A stretch of DNA of 64,000 nucleotides, from assembly GCA_963843275.1 (NCBI GenBank), contig CAWJJM010000012.1, positions 62,001-126,000 on the forward strand, read 5' to 3'. Below the pieces are notes generated by a model that was not told the DNA's origin, made no database searches, and saw only the letters and a list, made by a program, of their open reading frames with translations. This stretch comes from CAWJJM01 sp963843275. GTDB taxonomy: Bacteria > Acidobacteriota > Thermoanaerobaculia > Multivoradales > JBCCEF01. A program made the position numbers and the translations under genes. This document shows positions 60,784-64,000 of the stretch, in pieces. The stretch's first letter is position 1. Each line of letters starts with the position of its first letter.

Positions 60784-62404
60784 CCGAGCCTCCCCCAGGC
60801 GCCGCCCCCCCGGCCGGCCGCCGTACCTGCTGGTGGCCGACGTACCCCTCCCGGAGCCGCTCGCCGGGCTGCCGTGGGTGAGCGCCGACCGCTACCTCGA
60901 GGCGGCGCCGGGGACGCTCGACGAGGGGCTGCCGATCGTCAACCTGTGCCGCTCCTACCAGTACCTGTCGAAGGGGTACTACGTCTCGCTGGTCGCCGAG
61001 GCGCGGCGCCAGCGCGCCCTGCCCACGCTGGAGATGATCGAGGAGGCGTCGAACCCCTTCTCCTACCTGCGCACCCTGCAGGAGGAGGGGGTCAAGACGA
61101 TCGAGTTCCGGGTCCAGGGCGGGCGCCGCGGCCGCCGGCGGGCGGTGCCGCGGCGCATCGCGGTGGGCGAGCAGGTCATCCTCGAGGGGCACGAGGAGGC
61201 CGGGAAGGTCCGGTTCGAGCCCTCGGCGGGCGGCACGGTGGACGTCACGGCGGTGCTGGGCCGGTGCGCGGTCGGAGGATTCCAGCGCGTCTGCAGCGCG
61301 GTGTGGCGGCTCTACAACTTCCCGCTGCTGCGCGTGCGAATGTACCGCAACGGCGACGGCTGGCGGGTCGGCCAGATCCAGCCGCTGGCGCTGTCGCAGG
61401 TCGGCGCGGAGGAGGTCGGGCGCCTGGCGCAGCAGCTCGGCCGGGGCGCGGTGGCGCGGGCCGCGAAGGCGCCGGCGCCGTCGTCGCGGCGGCGCTGGCT
61501 GGCGGTCCTGTGGGACGAGGCGGACCCCACCGCGCCGTCGACCGAGGAGACGCTCGACAAGCTGGCCCGCATCGGGGCGCGCCGCGGGCTGATGGTCGAG
61601 CGCATCGGCAAGGGGGACCTGGCGCGGCTCGCCGAGTACGACGCCCTGTTCATCCGCACCGTGACCGCCATCGGCCACTACTCGTTCGTCTTCGCCCAGA
61701 CCGCCGAGAGCCTGGGCATCCCGGTGATCGACGACACCGCCTCGATCATCAAGTGCTCCAACAAGATCTTCCTCCACGAGCTGTTCCGCAAGAACGGGCT
61801 GCCCACCCCGGACACCGCGGTGATCTCGCCCAAGAACTGGCGCGAGGAGGTGCGGCCGCTGGGCTACCCGGTGATCCTCAAGGTGCCCGACGGCACCTTC
61901 TCGCTGGCGGTCAAGATGGCGCGCGACCCGGTGGAGCTGGAGACCCTGTGCCGGGAGATGTTCCGCCGCTCGCCGCTGCTGATCGCGCAGCGTTTCACCC
62001 CCACCGAGTTCGACTGGCGCGTCGGCGTGCTCGAGGGCGAGGTGCTGTGGGTGGCGCGCTACCACATGGCCCGCCGCCACTGGCAGATCGCCAAGCGCTC
62101 GGCCAAGGGGACGAGCTTCGGCCGGGTGGAGGCGGTGCCGGTGGCCGCGGCGCCGCCCGACGTGGTGGCGCTGGCGCTCGCCGGGACGGGGCTGATCGGC
62201 GACGGGCTCTACGGGGTCGACATCAAGGAGACCGCCGACGGCCCGGTGCTGATCGAGATCAACGACAACCCCAACCTCGACGCCGGGCTCGAGGACGCCG
62301 CCGGCAAGGACCATCCGTACGAGGCGATCCTCGCCGCCTTCCAGCGCCGCATCGAGGCGGAGGGCCGCACCGGCGCCGACGCCGGCCGCGGGGCCGTGAC
62401 GTGA
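60780..62404 (+). CDS. RimK-like ATP-grasp ligase with RLPN domain, frameshift near the N-terminus
   Basis: ATP-grasp amidoligase. The in-frame part from 60833 is 523 residues: an N-terminal RimK-associated (RLPN) domain (CRSYQYLSKGYYVSLVAEA, ~1-210) and a RimK-type ATP-grasp (about 220-500) with IKCSNKIFLHELFRKNGLP, GYPVILKVPDGTFSLAV, GVDIKETADGPVLIEINDNPN holding the metal-binding acidic/Asn residues. The natural start is probably the GTG at 60780 (GTGA with the peptidase stop): YLLVADVPLPEP is readable once one base is added or two removed in the C-run around 60805. It should link amino acids to a carboxylate acceptor using ATP. Confidence 0.87.
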
Positions 62405-63678
62405 GACATCCCGGCGGGCCGCCGGCTTCGCTGCCGGCGGCCGGCCCGCGCTACCGCCTCTTCGAGGTGGTGGGGATCGAGCTCGAGTACCCGATCGTCG
62501 GGCCCGACCTGGCGGTCCTGCCGCTGGTCGAGGAGGCCTTCCGCCGCCTCCACGGGCGCCCCACCTCCGACCTCGAGCGCGGTGGCGCCGGCTTCTCCAA
62601 CGAGCTGGCGGCCCACGTCTTCGAGCTCAAGACGCTGGTGCCGGAGCGCCGCCTGGTCGACGCCGAGCGGGTGCTCGCCGCCGGCGTCCGCTGCTTCGAC
62701 GACGTGCTGCGGGAGGGGTGGGGGGCGCGCCTGCTGCCCACCGGGATGCACCCGCTGATGCGGCCGGCGGTGGAGGGGAGGCTGTGGCGGCGCTCCGGCC
62801 GCCGCATCTACGAGACCTACGACCGGGTCTTCGGCATCCACGGCCACGGCTGGCTCAACGTGCAGGCGAGCCACCTCAACCTGCCCTTCGGCAGCGAGGA
62901 GGAGACGGTGCGGCTGCACAACGCGATCGTCTGCCTGCTGCCGTACCTGCCGGCGCTGGCCGCTTCGTCGCCGCTGGTCGAGGGACGCCTCGGGCCGGCG
63001 GTGGACAACCGGCTGACCTTCTACGGCACCAACCAGGCGCGGGTGCCGGAGATCGCCGGCCGGGTGATCCCCGAGTACATGCGCTCGTTCCGCCAGTACC
63101 GGCGCGAGGTGCTGGGGCGCATCTACCGGGCCCTCGACCCGATCCCCGAGGCGGCGCGGCTGCGCCACGAGTGGGTCAACTCCCGCGGCGCCATCGTCCG
63201 CTTCGTCCGCGACGCCATCGAGATCCGCGTCCTCGACACCCAGGAGTGCCCGAAGATGGACGTCGCCGTGGCGGCCTTCGTGCGCGGCGCCCTGCGCCGG
63301 CTGGTCGACCGGCTCGCCGCCGGCACGGTCGAGCTGCCCGACCCCGACGTCCTGGTCGCCGACTACCGGGCGACCGTCGAGCGGGGCACCGCGGCGGTCG
63401 TCGCCGCGCCGCACCTGGCGCCGCTCGCCGCCGCCGCCGGCCCGCTCGCCGCCGGCGAGCTCCTCGTCGCCCTCGCCGCCGACGCCCGCCGGGCGCTCGC
63501 CCCCGACGAGCGCCCCTACCTCGACCTGGTGGTCTCGCGGCTCGCCGGCGGCAACCTCTCCGAGCGCATCCGCCGCCGCCTGGAGGGCGTGCCGCGGGCG
63601 GAGCTGCCGGCGGCGATCCGCGCCGTCTACGGCGAGCTCGCCGACCATCTCCGCGACAACCGGGTGTGGGCCGGCTGA
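62401..63678 (+). CDS. GCS2-like carboxylate-amine ligase
   Basis: 425-residue protein of the glutamate-cysteine ligase type 2 / carboxylate-amine ligase family. Key features: GIELEYPIVGPD near the N-terminus, ELKTLVP, GMHPLM, HGWLNVQASHLNLPFGSEEE with the metal/substrate His and Asn, NRLTFYGTNQARVPE, and the C-terminal VRDAIEIRVLDTQECPKMDV. Fold is glutamine-synthetase-like. It overlaps the RimK-like gene by GTGA. With RimK and the C39-like protease it makes a three-gene cassette able to build and cleave an unusual peptide bond; the substrates are unknown. Confidence 0.88.
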   Translation: MRHPGGPPASLPAAGPRYRLFEVVGIELEYPIVGPDLAVLPLVEEAFRRLHGRPTSDLERGGAGFSNELAAHVFELKTLVPERRLVDAERVLAAGVRCFDDVLREGWGARLLPTGMHPLMRPAVEGRLWRRSGRRIYETYDRVFGIHGHGWLNVQASHLNLPFGSEEETVRLHNAIVCLLPYLPALAASSPLVEGRLGPAVDNRLTFYGTNQARVPEIAGRVIPEYMRSFRQYRREVLGRIYRALDPIPEAARLRHEWVNSRGAIVRFVRDAIEIRVLDTQECPKMDVAVAAFVRGALRRLVDRLAAGTVELPDPDVLVADYRATVERGTAAVVAAPHLAPLAAAAGPLAAGELLVALAADARRALAPDERPYLDLVVSRLAGGNLSERIRRRLEGVPRAELPAAIRAVYGELADHLRDNRVWAG

Positions 63679-63732
63679 AGGGGCGCGGCGGGCCGCCGGC
63701 CCCGTCCCCCGGCGCCGCGGCCGGCGGTCCGC

Positions 63733-63761
63733 TTGACAGCCGCGGGCGGCGCTGCTGTAAT
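63733..63761 (+). promoter_or_regulatory. Strong sigma70-type promoter before the attenuator
   Basis: TTGACA (63733-63738), a 17-nt spacer, and TGTAAT (63756-63761). It is the closest match to the sigma70 consensus noticed in the window. Predicted start near 63768, about 39 nt before the leader-peptide ATG. Confidence 0.8.
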
Positions 63762-63806
63762 CCGCCCACCGATCCGCCGGCCGTTCCGGCGTCACCGAGA
63801 CCGACG

Positions 63807-63887
63807 ATGCGCACCGCCGCCCCCCGTTCCGCCGCGATCCCCGCCCGGACCTGGTGCTGGCGTGCGCACCACCACGGCGTGACCTAG
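63807..63887 (+). CDS. Leader peptide with tandem Trp and His codons
   Basis: 26-codon ORF starting ATG and ending TAG. Near its end are TWCWRAHHHG: Trp at codons 16 and 18 and three consecutive His at 21-23. Two Trp and three His in 26 residues is far above chance, and the ORF stops 1 nt before the first stem of the attenuator. Ribosome stalling at Trp (or His) codons would control downstream pairing. The structural gene is beyond base 64000; trpE, trpEG or an aromatic or histidine pathway gene are the best guesses. Confidence 0.75.
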   Translation: MRTAAPRSAAIPARTWCWRAHHHGVT

Positions 63888-63976
63888 CCGGGACACAGTC
63901 CCGGCCGCGCGACCCGGGACAGACGAGGCCGTCGGCAGCACGCTCCTTCCGGGTCCCCGGAAGGAGTTTTCGTTTT
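63888..63976 (+). terminator. Amino-acid attenuator with alternative stems and intrinsic terminator
   Basis: Segment 1 CCGGGAC (63888-63894) pairs with segment 2 GTCCCGG (63898-63904). Segment 2 can instead pair with CCGGGAC inside segment 3 GACCCGGGAC (63911-63920). GACCCGG (63911-63917) is also exactly complementary to CCGGGTC (63949-63955), which lies in the 5' arm and loop of the terminator. The terminator stem is CTCCTTCCGG / CCGGAAGGAG (63943-63966) with loop GTCC, followed by TTTTCGTTTT. The mutually exclusive pairs are the mark of a transcription attenuator. Confidence 0.82.
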
Positions 63977-64000
63977 GGCCACAGAGGCGCCCCGAGCCAC

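Noticed and set aside
1..64000. CRISPR arrays, tRNA/rRNA genes, insertion sequences, prophage or integrase genes
   Set aside because: Reading both strands I found no regularly spaced repeats, no cloverleaf with CCA-type ends, and no transposase, integrase or phage structural motifs. A tRNAscan and profile search would be decisive.

Overview
The window is about 75% GC, gene-dense bacterial chromosome with no rRNA, tRNA, CRISPR array, insertion sequence or prophage that I could recognise. Several gene types fit Acidobacteriota (perhaps the Thermoanaerobaculia side): a Ser/Thr kinase joined to a TolB/WD40-type propeller, a DUF4388 protein, and proteins combining TPR with cyclic-nucleotide domains. 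This is an inference from gene style, not a phylogenetic placement. Most operons run on the minus strand, with genes chained by 4-nt ATGA/GTGA stop-start overlaps.

Layout. 1-4.3 kb: nitrosative-stress and anaerobic control island (partial hemN, a DUF1858 protein, two Crp/FNR regulators, an Rrf2/NsrR-like regulator, ric). 4.5-14.1 kb: an aldo/keto reductase, then a seven-gene efflux operon (TetR-TolC-HlyD-two ATPases-two permeases), and a second TetR with a cytochrome c'-like lipoprotein. 14.9-26.1 kb: a nine-gene respiratory nitrate operon holding a dihaem cytochrome c, narGHJI, a Rieske protein, cytochrome b, another cytochrome c and a NarK-type transporter. 26.3-45.5 kb: kinase-propeller, amine oxidase, TLC-like membrane protein, large outer-membrane protein, DUF4388, YgjP-like protease, NhaC-type antiporter, SDR, glycosyltransferase, HD-GYP phosphodiesterase, CoA-binding, TPR and AAA+ proteins. 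45.6-53.5 kb: an operon joining Mla/MCE lipid transport to UDP-sugar genes (UDP-GlcA 4-epimerase, UDP-Glc dehydrogenase, UDP-xylose synthase type). 53.7-60 kb: cyclic-nucleotide/TPR protein, a small TPR protein, a frameshifted CocE-type hydrolase and a frameshifted membrane protein. 60-63.7 kb: a C39-like peptidase / RimK-like ATP-grasp / GCS2-like ligase cassette that looks like a peptide-metabolite system. 63.7-64 kb: a promoter, a Trp/His-containing leader peptide and a transcription attenuator whose structural gene lies beyond the window.

Three signals stand out that ordinary annotation would miss. (1) Two classes of 5-4-5 palindrome (TTGCG-N4-CGCAA and ATGAC-N4-GTCAT), two sites each, all followed after exactly 22 nt by a TANNNT -10 hexamer, control DUF1858 and ric, and the Rrf2 regulator and the nar operon. 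(2) A structured repeat starts at the stop codons of two minus-strand genes; its inner hairpin shows compensatory base changes between copies. (3) A complete attenuator closes the window.

Caution: at least eight otherwise well-conserved genes carry single-base (rarely 2-base) frame breaks, often in homopolymers or short repeats, and one gene has about nine. This looks more like residual assembly indels than mass pseudogenisation, so frame breaks here should not be read as biology without read support.
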